From a bacterium 1XD21-70 (GTDB lineage Bacteria; Bacillota; Clostridia; Lachnospirales; Lachnospiraceae): DNA of 64,000 bases. Location: assembly GCA_003669055.1 (NCBI GenBank), contig RAYB01000019.1:1-64000 (forward strand), written 5' to 3'. The notes beneath the pieces are model-generated. The model searched no databases. It was not told the origin of the DNA and saw only the letters and a list, made by a program, of their open reading frames with translations. Made by a program: the position numbers and the translations under genes. Positions 17,338 through 26,415 of the stretch are shown here, in pieces; positions within the stretch are counted from its first letter, which is position 1; every line of letters begins with the position of its first letter.

Positions 17338-18588
17338 TTGAAAGACGCTATAAAGCATTATTGTGAGGGATATCTGCGCATCCAGCTAAAAGGGTTTTCA
17401 CCGGAACGTTTTTTAAATCTTTGCATGTCCAGGCAGATTGTGATCTGGGATCTCTGCTACCAGGATAGCGGATATCAATTTTTGATCAGCATTAAGGACT
17501 ACCGCAGGGTACGCCCGCTCGTGAAAAAGGCTCAGGTACGGCTGAAAATTCTGGGAAGATTCGGACTTCCCTTTTTTTTATACCGTAACCGGAGACGGAA
17601 GCTGTATGCAGCAGGGGTCATTTCCTTTTTCCTGGTACTGTTTTGCATGTCACAGTTCATCTGGGATATTTCCATTGAAGGGAATTACCGGTTCACGGAT
17701 GATACCTTGATCCATTATCTGGATACCCGGGGCATCCGGTATGGGCAGCTTCGTTCCGGGATTGATTGTGATGTCCTGGAAGAGAATATCCGCAGCGATT
17801 ACCCGGAGATTATCTGGGTCTCCGCCCGGATATCCGGCACCAGGCTGATGATCAAGGTAAAAGAAAACGAGGTGATCGGCAGCATCCCCCAAAAAGACAG
17901 CAGTCCCAGGAACCTGGTGGCAGAAAAATCCGGCACCATCACCCGTATGGTAGTGCGCAGGGGGAAGGCTTTGGTCCGCGTGGGGGATTCTGTAGAGGAG
18001 GGGGAGATACTGGTCCGCGGCATGGTGCCTATTTACAATGATGCAGAAGAACTGGTACGGGAACAGCCGGTACGGGCAGATGCCGATATCTATGCGGTTA
18101 CATCTGAGGGCTACCAGGAAAAGATCCCTTTGCTGGCTTTGAGCCGGGCTGAGACAGGGAAAAAACGGCAGGGAGTGCGGCTGCGGTTCGGAGGGTTTTC
18201 TTTTCTCTGGATATTGCCCGCATGGGGGGAAAATCCCTGGGCCATGACCTCCAAAAGCACCCAGGCGGCTATCTTAGGAGACTTTTACCTGCCGCTCTGG
18301 GTTGACCGTATTTCTGCCAGGGAATACCAGGTTTATGAGCATTTCCTGACGAAAGAGGAATTAGAGCAGAAATCAAATGAAATCCACCAAAAAAAGATGG
18401 AAAATTTGAAACAAAAGGGGGTACAAATTCTTGAAAATAGTGTTAAAATATTAGAAGAGGATTCCGGCTGGACAGTCCGGGGAGAATTTTTGCTGGAGGA
18501 GAAAATCGGGATTGGAAGCCCGTTCGCGGCAGAATCCGTTCCTGAAACGGAGGCAGCCCAACAAACAGATCCCAGCATGCCAGAATAA
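17338..18588 (+). CDS. yqfD: Sporulation protein YqfD
   Basis: A 416-residue membrane protein that works with YqfC in the sporulating mother cell. One clear membrane span (residues ~81-100, containing AGVISFFLVLFCMSQF) follows a basic stretch (RNRRRK); a large extracytoplasmic domain with YqfD features follows (IKVKENE, ISGTRL, GDSVEEGEILV). The start is taken as TTG 17338 because AGGAG (17325-17329) is 8 bases before it and this gives the same N-terminal length as Bacillus YqfD; the frame is open back to TTG 17302. Codons 350-400 encode a charged coiled-coil-like stretch. Confidence 0.9.
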   Translation: MKDAIKHYCEGYLRIQLKGFSPERFLNLCMSRQIVIWDLCYQDSGYQFLISIKDYRRVRPLVKKAQVRLKILGRFGLPFFLYRNRRRKLYAAGVISFFLVLFCMSQFIWDISIEGNYRFTDDTLIHYLDTRGIRYGQLRSGIDCDVLEENIRSDYPEIIWVSARISGTRLMIKVKENEVIGSIPQKDSSPRNLVAEKSGTITRMVVRRGKALVRVGDSVEEGEILVRGMVPIYNDAEELVREQPVRADADIYAVTSEGYQEKIPLLALSRAETGKKRQGVRLRFGGFSFLWILPAWGENPWAMTSKSTQAAILGDFYLPLWVDRISAREYQVYEHFLTKEELEQKSNEIHQKKMENLKQKGVQILENSVKILEEDSGWTVRGEFLLEEKIGIGSPFAAESVPETEAAQQTDPSMPE

Positions 18589-18618
18589 GAGGAAGACAAA
18601 AGGAGAAGAACCAGCCAA

Positions 18619-19626
18619 ATGAGTGTAATAGAGACGATCATCGACATACCGATTGAACACGAAAAGAATGTTTGCGGCCAATTTGACCAGTTCCTGAAAA
18701 AGATTGAGCGCACCCTCCGGGTGACAATCGTAGCCCGGGACGGGGCAATCAAGCTGATTGGGCCGGATGGGATGGTGGCAAAAGCCAAAAGCGTATTCAA
18801 TAACCTTGTAGAGCTCTCCAAGCGGGGCAACACCATTACCGAACAGAATGTGGACTATGCCCTCTCCCTGTCTTTTACGGAATCAGACCACGCCATTTTG
18901 GAGATTGACAAAGATATCATCTGCCGGACAATCAACGGAAAGCCCGTAAAGCCAAAGACCCTCGGGCAAAAGCATTACGTGGATGCCATCCGCGAAAAGA
19001 TGATTGTATTCGGCGTAGGGCCTGCCGGTACCGGGAAGACGTATCTTGCGATGGCAATGGCGATCCAGGCATTTAAGAATAACGAGGTCGGGAGGATTAT
19101 CCTGACCCGCCCGGCAATTGAAGCAGGCGAAAAGTTAGGATTCCTCCCGGGGGATTTACAGAGCAAGATTGACCCTTATCTGAGGCCTCTTTATGATGCC
19201 TTGTACCAGATCATGGGAGCAGAAAGCTTTCTCCACAATTCAGAAAAAGGGCTGATCGAGGTTGCCCCGTTAGCTTATATGCGTGGACGTACCTTAGATA
19301 ATGCTTATATCATCCTGGATGAGGCACAAAATACGACCCCGGCCCAGATGAAGATGTTTTTAACCAGAATCGGGTTTGGGTCAAAAGTGGTGATTACCGG
19401 GGACAGAACCCAGAAAGATTTGCCCGGTGGTGCCGCTTCCGGGCTCGATGTGGCCATGAAGGTTCTCCAAAAGATCGATGACATCGGATTCTGTAACCTG
19501 ACCAGCGAGGATGTGGTGCGCCATCCCCTGGTTCAGAAAATCGTGCAGGCCTACGACAATTATGAAAAAAAGGAAGAAAGAAAAGAGCACAGAGGAAAGC
19601 CTGACAGGCCTAGCCGCCGCAGATAG
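18619..19626 (+). CDS. PhoH-family ATPase
   Basis: A 335-residue cytoplasmic ATPase, usually placed next to ybeY (as in E. coli ybeZ) and thought to act in RNA metabolism. It has an N-terminal KH-like region, Walker A GPAGTGKT (134-141), Walker B YIILDEAQN and the TGDRTQ sensor. The order yqfC-yqfD-phoH-ybeY is the usual one in Firmicutes. The start follows GGAG at 18602 with a long spacer. Confidence 0.94.
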   Translation: MSVIETIIDIPIEHEKNVCGQFDQFLKKIERTLRVTIVARDGAIKLIGPDGMVAKAKSVFNNLVELSKRGNTITEQNVDYALSLSFTESDHAILEIDKDIICRTINGKPVKPKTLGQKHYVDAIREKMIVFGVGPAGTGKTYLAMAMAIQAFKNNEVGRIILTRPAIEAGEKLGFLPGDLQSKIDPYLRPLYDALYQIMGAESFLHNSEKGLIEVAPLAYMRGRTLDNAYIILDEAQNTTPAQMKMFLTRIGFGSKVVITGDRTQKDLPGGAASGLDVAMKVLQKIDDIGFCNLTSEDVVRHPLVQKIVQAYDNYEKKEERKEHRGKPDRPSRRR

Positions 19627-19659
19627 GCTCAAACAGCTATCAAAAGAAGGGGGAATGGG

Positions 19660-20157
19660 ATGACAATCCACACAGAGTACGAGACGGACAAGCAACTAAA
19701 ACTTCCTTATGAGGAGATTGCCCAGGAGATCATTTTGGCAGTGCTCGACTATGAAAAGTGCCCTTATGAGGCAGAGGTGAATGTTCTTTTTACAGACAAT
19801 GAGGCCATACGGGAGATTAACCGTGACTACCGGCAGACAGATGCCCCCACGGATGTACTGTCATTCCCGATGATTGAGTTTGTGCAGGAGTCAGATTTCA
19901 GCCATGTAGAAGATCGCGCGGAGGACTTTTTTAATCCGGAGACCGGTGAACTTCTATTGGGGGATATTGTGGTTTCAGTGGAAAAGGTAGTGGAGCAGGC
20001 TGAAAAATACGGGCATTCCACGCGCAGGGAACTGGCGTTCTTAATTGCCCACAGCATGCTGCACCTCTGCGGCTATGACCACATGGAGGAAAAGCAGCGG
20101 GAACAGATGGAACAAAAGCAGCGCGAGATATTATCCGGGAAAGGATACGGCCGATGA
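19660..20157 (+). CDS. ybeY: Endoribonuclease YbeY, rRNA maturation
   Basis: Processes the 3' end of 16S rRNA and takes part in ribosome quality control. The zinc-binding signature H-x3-H-x5-H is intact (His131, His135, His141 in HSMLHLCGYDH), preceded by APTDVLSFP and ELLLGDIV. 165 residues, normal length. Its stop overlaps the start of the next gene (ATGA at 20154). Confidence 0.97.
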   Translation: MTIHTEYETDKQLKLPYEEIAQEIILAVLDYEKCPYEAEVNVLFTDNEAIREINRDYRQTDAPTDVLSFPMIEFVQESDFSHVEDRAEDFFNPETGELLLGDIVVSVEKVVEQAEKYGHSTRRELAFLIAHSMLHLCGYDHMEEKQREQMEQKQREILSGKGYGR

Positions 20158-21290
20158 AAAAAAACTGTACGGTAATTTGGGGAATGCTTCTGATCGTTGT
20201 GGTTTTCTTGACAGCCTGTGCAAAGAAAGCAGATTCTGCCGCGGTGTCTGTGTCAGAGGCTCCCATCCATATTGAACCGGAGACAGAACCGATTGTGATT
20301 GAACCGGAGACGGAGGTAGAGACAGAGGCAGTACCTCAGGTTTATGAGCCTTGGGAACGGCTTGAGGCAGACGGGATGGTCCGCAGCTACCTGACCGGCG
20401 AGATGGTTCCGGCCGCCCAAGGGAACCGCAGGCCCTTAGCCATCATGATGAGCAATGACAAAGCTGCTTTGCCCCAATACGGCATCAACCGTGCAGGCAT
20501 TATCTATGAAGCGCCGGTGGAAGGGGATATGAACCGCTATATGGCAATCATAGAGGATTACGACGACCTTGACCGGATCGGCTCAGTCCGCAGCTGCCGT
20601 ACCTATTATACCTATTTTGCCCGTGAATTTGACGCAATCTACGCCCATTTTGGACAGAGCACATTTGCCAAGCCCTACTTAAAAAATGTGGACAATATCA
20701 ATGGCGTTGAAGGCATCGGTGACACGGCTTATTACCGTGCCAAGGACAGGAAACGGCCTCATAATGCCTATGCCAGCTTTGACGGCATTCAGCGTGCCAT
20801 TGAAAAGCTGGGGTATTCCCAGGATTACGCGGCGGATTACCGGGGGCACTATTATTTTGCAGATAAAAACAGCCCGGTGGACTTAGAAGGGGAGGGGATC
20901 TTAGAAGCGTCCAAGGTGACCCCAGGTTATTCCCTTAACCACCCTTGGTTTGAATACCATAAAGAGGATGGCCTTTATTACCGTTATCAGTACGGGGCAG
21001 AACACCGCGGCAATGAAGGCCAGGTCGCAGTTAAGAATATCCTGATACAATGCTGTTCTGCCGGATATTATGCCACTACCGATTACCGGAATATCAATGT
21101 CCATGAAGACCAGTGGGGCGGATTTTTTATAACAAACGGAAAAGCCGTCAACATCTCCTGGAAAAAGGACGGTGAATTTGGCGTCACACACTATTACACG
21201 GCAGACGGGCAGGAAATCGTGCTGAATCCCGGAAAGACATGGGTCTGCATTGTCCCTACCTCGGATGCCGGGAGGATCGTCATTGAATAA
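20154..21290 (+). CDS. DUF3048 (YerB-like) lipoprotein
   Basis: A 378-residue surface lipoprotein. The signal peptide ends in LTAC (lipobox, Cys22), followed by a low-complexity Glu/Pro/Thr linker (residues ~30-62) and the DUF3048 domain with PLAIMMSN, IIYEAPVEG, IGSVRSCRTYY and HFGQS. YerB proteins are extracellular and widespread in Firmicutes but their function is unknown. It is translationally coupled to ybeY. Confidence 0.88.
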   Translation: MKKNCTVIWGMLLIVVVFLTACAKKADSAAVSVSEAPIHIEPETEPIVIEPETEVETEAVPQVYEPWERLEADGMVRSYLTGEMVPAAQGNRRPLAIMMSNDKAALPQYGINRAGIIYEAPVEGDMNRYMAIIEDYDDLDRIGSVRSCRTYYTYFAREFDAIYAHFGQSTFAKPYLKNVDNINGVEGIGDTAYYRAKDRKRPHNAYASFDGIQRAIEKLGYSQDYAADYRGHYYFADKNSPVDLEGEGILEASKVTPGYSLNHPWFEYHKEDGLYYRYQYGAEHRGNEGQVAVKNILIQCCSAGYYATTDYRNINVHEDQWGGFFITNGKAVNISWKKDGEFGVTHYYTADGQEIVLNPGKTWVCIVPTSDAGRIVIE

Positions 21291-21356
21291 AGGAATAAAA
21301 TTGCCATAAAAGGGAAAAATAAGCAGACAATATCCTACTTATCAGGAGGTTTCACC

Positions 21357-21761
21357 ATGAAACGTTATATGATCTGCTTATTTTTGTTTGTGGGGGTCAG
21401 TGCCGCATGCCTGACTGCCGGATATTTTTTGACCCGGCAGCATCAAAATGCTTCTTCTTTCCAGTCTGAGGAAACTGAAATAGAAACCATAGGGACAGCG
21501 GAGGTTACCCAGAGCGCACCAGAGAACTTAGCGGCTGCCAACCGCAGCCAGGTTCTGCACCAGACAAAAGCAGAAGAGTTTTATCTTGTCTCAGAAGACG
21601 GTTTTCTGCTGGTGTTTGGCAAAGATAAGGAAACCATATGCCTCTATACCCATATTCCGCTGCACGATTTTCCCGAACGCGAGCAAGAAAGGCTGAGGGA
21701 AGGGATCTGGTTTCCCAGCATGATGGAAGTGATCCATTACCTGGAGTCCTATACCAGTTGA
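21357..21761 (+). CDS. BofC C-terminal-domain-like membrane protein
   Basis: A 134-residue protein with one N-terminal span (residues ~4-24), a polar linker and a ~60-residue C-terminal domain (EEFYLVSEDGFLLVFGKD, YLESYTS) that resembles the C-terminal domain of BofC. In Bacillus BofC is a forespore regulator of SpoIVB signalling. Here only the C-terminal domain is recognisable, so a role in sporulation checkpoint signalling is a family inference. AGGAGG at 21343-21348 supports the start. Confidence 0.6.
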   Translation: MKRYMICLFLFVGVSAACLTAGYFLTRQHQNASSFQSEETEIETIGTAEVTQSAPENLAAANRSQVLHQTKAEEFYLVSEDGFLLVFGKDKETICLYTHIPLHDFPEREQERLREGIWFPSMMEVIHYLESYTS

Positions 21762-21770
21762 AAAATTTGC

Positions 21771-21799
21771 TTGAAAAATACAGGCAAAATGGCTACAAT
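21771..21799 (+). promoter_or_regulatory. Promoter of the HI0933-family flavoprotein
   Basis: TTGAAA (21771-21776), a 17-base spacer and TACAAT (21794-21799), 37 bases before the GTG start. Confidence 0.65.
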
Positions 21800-21835
21800 A
21801 GGAAAGAAATAGGATCAAATACCGGAGGATAAGGC

Positions 21836-23083
21836 GTGGGAAGAAAGGTAATCGTCGTCGGAGGAGGGGCGTCCGGTATGGCAGCAGCAATCATGGCTGC
21901 CAGGCAGGGCGCCCAGGTAACAATCTTAGAGCACATGGACCGGGTGGGGAAAAAACTTCTTTCGACTGGCAACGGGAGATGTAACCTGACGAATCTTTCC
22001 ATGGAAAGCGGCTGCTACCATTGCAGCCAGCCCGGATTCCCGATGAAAGCGATCCGTTGTTTTGATGTGGGGCATACCCTGGGGTTTTTAGAAGAACTAG
22101 GGATTATGGTGAAAAGTAAAAATGGATATATCTATCCAAATTCCGAGCAGGCATCGGCAGTATTAGACCTTTTCCGGCTGGAACTGCTGCGGCTGCAAAT
22201 ACAGTCCATAACCGGATGCCAGGTGAAGCAGCTGCACAGCAAAAAAGGGCAGCGTTTTTTTGCTGTGACGGATCAGGGCGGCTTTTCGGGGGATGCACTC
22301 ATTTTGGCCGCCGGGTCGAAAGCGGCGCCGGCCACCGGGTCGGACGGCAGCGGATACCGCCTGGCTGAGCGGTTTGGGCACAAGGTCATCACGCCCCTTC
22401 CCGCATTGGTGCAGCTTTGCTGTGAGGGCAGGCATTTTAAGCAGCTGGCCGGTGTGCGGTGTGAAGCCGAGATTTCACTCTTTTGTGCAGGAAAACGCTT
22501 ATCATCCGCCCTAGGTGAGGTTCAGCTGACCGAATACGGTGTCTCCGGGATCCCCACTTTCCAGGTCAGCCGCTTTGCCTCCACGTCCCTGGAAAAGAAA
22601 AAGCCTGTTGAGATTGCCCTGGATTTCCTCCCGGCCAAAAGCCAGGAAGAGACCGAACAGTTCCTGAAAAAAAGAGCCCTGCAGATGCCCCATCTGGAAA
22701 TCGAGGATTTCCTAACAGGTGTACTCCACAAGAAGCTGGCAGCAGTGCTTGTCAAGCTATCCCATATCCCGGCCAGGCAGGCCGCGGCAGACGTGCCGCA
22801 AGATGCCTGGGAACGTCTGGCCAGGCAGATAAAATCCTTTCAGGCAGCGGTATCAGCCACCAAATCTTTTGAACATGCACAGGTCTGCTGCGGAGGTGTG
22901 GACACCCGTGATATCCTGCCGGAAACCATGGAGTCAAAGCTGGTACCCGGGCTTTACCTGGCAGGAGAACTGCTGGATGTGGACGGCATATGCGGCGGAT
23001 ACAACCTGCAATGGGCCTGGACCAGCGGATGCCTGGCAGGTATCCATGCGGGAAGCCCAAACCGGCTTCCGCATAGAAAGTGA
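21836..23083 (+). CDS. HI0933/YhiN-family flavoprotein (aminoacetone-oxidase-like)
   Basis: A 415-residue FAD-binding protein. The dinucleotide fold GGGASG (9-14) is followed by the family motif LLSTGNGRCNLTN and by the C-terminal GELLDVDGICGGYNLQWAW. The family is widespread and largely uncharacterised; some members carry the name aminoacetone oxidase. The start is GTG 21836, with GGAGG at 21824-21828. It is followed by a second, unrelated flavoprotein, 33 bases downstream. Confidence 0.88.
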   Translation: MGRKVIVVGGGASGMAAAIMAARQGAQVTILEHMDRVGKKLLSTGNGRCNLTNLSMESGCYHCSQPGFPMKAIRCFDVGHTLGFLEELGIMVKSKNGYIYPNSEQASAVLDLFRLELLRLQIQSITGCQVKQLHSKKGQRFFAVTDQGGFSGDALILAAGSKAAPATGSDGSGYRLAERFGHKVITPLPALVQLCCEGRHFKQLAGVRCEAEISLFCAGKRLSSALGEVQLTEYGVSGIPTFQVSRFASTSLEKKKPVEIALDFLPAKSQEETEQFLKKRALQMPHLEIEDFLTGVLHKKLAAVLVKLSHIPARQAAADVPQDAWERLARQIKSFQAAVSATKSFEHAQVCCGGVDTRDILPETMESKLVPGLYLAGELLDVDGICGGYNLQWAWTSGCLAGIHAGSPNRLPHRK

Positions 23084-23116
23084 CCCGGATACTATTTCTT
23101 AAAGACGGAGAAGATT

Positions 23117-24730
23117 ATGATACGGATAACCCAGCTGAAATTGCCGGTGGGGCATACAGAGGACGAACTGTACCAAAAGATTGCCAAAATCCTGCGGACA
23201 GATAAAAAAAATATCAAACGTGCCTGTATACGGCGCCAATCCCTGGATGCCCGCAAAAAACCGGATTTATTTTATAGTTACACCATTGATGCCGAACTGT
23301 CCCTGCCCTGCAGTAAAACATTCCTCCAGAAAGCAAAAAATGTACAGCTTGTGGTTTTGGGAGAAGATTGCTATCACTTCGTAAAGCCAGGAAAGCAAAA
23401 GCTTCTTGCCCCGCCTGTCATCATTGGTACCGGGCCGGCCGGGCTTTTTTGTGCTTTGATGCTTGCCCGCCATGGCTATTGCCCCCTGGTCTTGGAACGC
23501 GGGCACGACGTTTTACATAGACAGAAAACGGTGGAACGCTTTTGGCAGACCGGCCGGTTAGACCCTTCCTCCAATGTCCAGTTCGGGGAAGGCGGAGCCG
23601 GGACTTTCTCGGACGGAAAGCTGAACACACTGGTCAAAGATCCCTGCTTTAGGAACCGGCTTGTGCTGGAAATTTTCCGCGAATTTGGTGCAGAGGAGGC
23701 AGTTTTATACCAGAATAAGCCCCATATCGGAACCGATGCATTGTGCCATATTGTGAGGCGGATGCGTGAGGAAATCTTGCGTCTCGGCGGTGATATCCGC
23801 TTTGGCTGCCAGGTAACAGACTTAATCCTTGAGCAAGGCCGGGTCTGCGGGGTGGTCACCGGCCAGGGGGAGCGGATCCCCTCACAATCCGTCGTCCTTG
23901 CAATCGGGCACAGCGCAAGGGATACTTTTTCTATGCTGCAAAAACGGGGGATCCCCATGTCAGCGAAAGCATTTGCCGTGGGATTGCGCATCCAGCATCC
24001 CCAGGCAATGATTAATTATGCCCAGTACGGGCAGGAAACGGTTGAGTCTTTGGGCGCTGCTGATTATAAGTTAACCTGGAAAGCCGCAAACGGCAGGGGC
24101 GTTTATTCCTTTTGCATGTGCCCTGGCGGTTATGTGGTCAATGCCTCCTCTGAACCGGAAATGTTAGCCGTCAATGGCATGAGTTACCATGACCGCGCCG
24201 GGATCAATGCCAACAGCGCCATGATTGTGACCGTGACCCCGGATGATTACCCATGCAAAGACTCCCTTGCAGGCATGGAATTTCAGAGAGTGTTGGAAAG
24301 GCAGGCATTCCAGGCAGGGAAGGGGAAGATCCCGGTGCAGCTTTACAAAGATTTCCTAAACGGCAGGAAATCTTCCTCGCTCGGCGATGTCCTGCCGCAG
24401 ATGAAGGGCGGGTGGGAATTCGGCCCGCTCCACCAGATTTTGCCGCCAGCGCTTACAGAAGCGCTCCGGGAAGGAATCCAAGCATTCGGGCAGGTGATCC
24501 CCGGGTTTGACCGGGCAGATGCTGTTTTGGCCGGAATAGAAAGCCGGACTTCTTCACCCGTGCGCATCTGGCGGGATGATCAGATGGAAAGTGCTGTCAA
24601 GGGCTTATATCCCTGCGGGGAGGGCGCCGGATATGCCGGCGGCATCACCTCGGCAGCTATGGACGGAGTGCGGGTGGCAGAGGCGATTGCTTCCCGCTAT
24701 CAGCCTTTTGACGGCAAGACACAAGATTAA
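23117..24730 (+). CDS. Uncharacterised FAD-dependent dehydrogenase (COG2509 type)
   Basis: A 537-residue protein with an N-terminal ~95-residue domain (two helices and strands, KIAKILRTDKKNIKR) and then an FAD fold GTGPAG (104-109). The family-defining block VQFGEGGAGTFSDGKLNT and the C-terminal GEGAGYAGGITSAAMDG follow. It resembles a group annotated only as NAD(P)/FAD-dependent oxidoreductase. The reaction is unknown. It lies close behind the previous flavoprotein and 17 bases before proB. Confidence 0.86.
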   Translation: MIRITQLKLPVGHTEDELYQKIAKILRTDKKNIKRACIRRQSLDARKKPDLFYSYTIDAELSLPCSKTFLQKAKNVQLVVLGEDCYHFVKPGKQKLLAPPVIIGTGPAGLFCALMLARHGYCPLVLERGHDVLHRQKTVERFWQTGRLDPSSNVQFGEGGAGTFSDGKLNTLVKDPCFRNRLVLEIFREFGAEEAVLYQNKPHIGTDALCHIVRRMREEILRLGGDIRFGCQVTDLILEQGRVCGVVTGQGERIPSQSVVLAIGHSARDTFSMLQKRGIPMSAKAFAVGLRIQHPQAMINYAQYGQETVESLGAADYKLTWKAANGRGVYSFCMCPGGYVVNASSEPEMLAVNGMSYHDRAGINANSAMIVTVTPDDYPCKDSLAGMEFQRVLERQAFQAGKGKIPVQLYKDFLNGRKSSSLGDVLPQMKGGWEFGPLHQILPPALTEALREGIQAFGQVIPGFDRADAVLAGIESRTSSPVRIWRDDQMESAVKGLYPCGEGAGYAGGITSAAMDGVRVAEAIASRYQPFDGKTQD

Positions 24731-24747
24731 GAGCAGGAGAATAACAG

Positions 24748-25599
24748 ATGCCTTCAGGTTTAAGATCGGAATTAAAAGAGAAAAAACGAATTGTGGTAAA
24801 AATCGGCTCATCCTCGCTGACCCACCCAAAAACAGGTGAACTGAACCTATTAAAAATAGAAAAACTGGTGCGTATCCTCTGTGACCTCAAAGGAGAGGGG
24901 CGGGATGTGGTCTTGGTTTCCTCCGGGGCGATTGCTGCCGGGCGCCAGGCCTTTGGCGGCCGCAAACGGCCGGTCACCATCTCTGAAAAGCAGGCCTATG
25001 CAGCGGTGGGGCAAGCCCGCCTCATGATGGTTTACCAAAAGCTTTTTTCGGAATATAACCATGTGGCTGCCCAGGTGCTGCTGACCAAAAATACCATGGC
25101 CAGTGAGACATCCCGCTATAATGCCCAGAACACCTTTGACGAACTGCTAAATCTAGGGGCAATCCCGGTGGTCAATGAAAATGACACGGTTTCCACCCAT
25201 GAGATCCGGTTTGGGGACAATGACCGGTTATCTGCGATTGTGGCAGCATTGATCGGAGCAGACCTCCTTATCCTGCTTTCGGATATTGACGGCCTGTATT
25301 CGGATGACCCACACACGAACCCGGAGGCTGAATTTATCAGCCTGGTAAAGGAGATCACCCCCTCCCTTTTGGACATGGGGAAAAATACGGCAGGGAGTGA
25401 TGTAGGGACGGGAGGGATGGCGGCAAAGCTGGCTGCTGCCCGGATTGCAACAGACAGTGGTTCTGACATGGTGATTGCCAATGGAAAAGATTTGGAAGTG
25501 ATCCACGAGATTATGCAGGGTATGCCAAAGGGCACCCTCTTTATGGCACATACAAACCTGGATTTTGATTTGATGGATTACATCAATTACCAATATTAG
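24748..25599 (+). CDS. proB: Glutamate 5-kinase (short form, no PUA domain)
   Basis: First step of proline synthesis: phosphorylates L-glutamate. The 283-residue protein has the amino-acid-kinase fold: VVKIGSSSLT near the N-terminus, VSSGAIAAG, NENDTVS and the GTGGMAAKL substrate region. It ends after the kinase domain and so lacks the C-terminal PUA domain of E. coli ProB. It forms a unit with DUF896, 5-formyl-THF cycloligase and proA. Confidence 0.95.
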   Translation: MPSGLRSELKEKKRIVVKIGSSSLTHPKTGELNLLKIEKLVRILCDLKGEGRDVVLVSSGAIAAGRQAFGGRKRPVTISEKQAYAAVGQARLMMVYQKLFSEYNHVAAQVLLTKNTMASETSRYNAQNTFDELLNLGAIPVVNENDTVSTHEIRFGDNDRLSAIVAALIGADLLILLSDIDGLYSDDPHTNPEAEFISLVKEITPSLLDMGKNTAGSDVGTGGMAAKLAAARIATDSGSDMVIANGKDLEVIHEIMQGMPKGTLFMAHTNLDFDLMDYINYQY

Positions 25600-25617
25600 G
25601 CAGAAAGGAAGAAAACA

Positions 25618-25845
25618 ATGGATCAGGGCATGATTGACCGGATTAATGAATTGTACCATAAGTCCCAGTCCACAGGGCTGACCGAGGAGGAGAAGGCTGA
25701 ACAGGCTGCGCTCCGGAAAGAATATATTGCCGCAATCCGCAGAAATATGCGTGCAAACCTCAACAGCATTTCCATCCGGGAACAGGATGGGACGATCACG
25801 GATTTAGGAAAAAAATACGGCGGTATCCGAGATGAACAATCCTAA
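25618..25845 (+). CDS. DUF896 (YnzC-like) small protein
   Basis: A 75-residue helical protein with the family pattern INELYHKSQSTGLTEEEKAE and LRKEYIAAIRRNM. Bacillus YnzC is a small protein of the SOS-induced yneA-yneB-ynzC operon and its function is unclear. Here it is between the two proline genes and overlaps the next gene by 14 bases. Confidence 0.9.
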   Translation: MDQGMIDRINELYHKSQSTGLTEEEKAEQAALRKEYIAAIRRNMRANLNSISIREQDGTITDLGKKYGGIRDEQS

Positions 25846-26401
25846 AGAACACATCCGGGAAGAAATGCGCCGGTTGCGCAGTGCACTATCCCCGGAAGAG
25901 AAAAACAGGCTGGATCAGCAGATCACACAGCGGCTTTGGGATTGGCCTGCATTTCAAGAGGCAGCCGTGGTCTATCTTTATGCATCTTTGGCACAAGAAG
26001 TGGATACCTGGGGGCTGTTAGGGCAATTGTGGAAAAAGAAAGTCCGCGTTGCCCTGCCCCGGGTAGAGAAAAAAAGGCTGCGGTTTTACTTTGTGGATAA
26101 CAAAGATGCGCTGGAAAGCGGATTTTACGGGATCCAGGAACCAGCAAAAGGCTGTCCGTTGGCCAGGGACGCAAAAGCGGTGGTTGTCACCCCTGGTTTG
26201 GCATTTTCCGTATCCGGAGACAGGGTTGGCTATGGAGGCGGTTATTATGACCGCTTTTTTGAACAGGAGCCAGGGCACCTATGTGTTGCCCTTGCCTACC
26301 CGTTCCAGGTAAAAGCGGACATTACTGCAGAAAAAACAGACCACAGAATGCAGTGGATTATCACTTCGGACAAAATTATAGAATGCCCACAGGGCGCCTG
26401 A
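25832..26401 (+). CDS. 5-formyltetrahydrofolate cyclo-ligase
   Basis: Converts 5-formyl-THF to 5,10-methenyl-THF with ATP, returning the storage folate to the active pool. The 189-residue protein has the N-terminal basic [11 protein letters not shown] helix and the C-terminal ATP/substrate loop [11 protein letters not shown] (131-141). It starts inside the DUF896 gene and ends 14 bases before proA. Confidence 0.94.
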   Translation: MNNPKEHIREEMRRLRSALSPEEKNRLDQQITQRLWDWPAFQEAAVVYLYASLAQEVDTWGLLGQLWKKKVRVALPRVEKKRLRFYFVDNKDALESGFYGIQEPAKGCPLARDAKAVVVTPGLAFSVSGDRVGYGGGYYDRFFEQEPGHLCVALAYPFQVKADITAEKTDHRMQWIITSDKIIECPQGA

Positions 26402-26415
26402 CAGGAGGAGAACTT

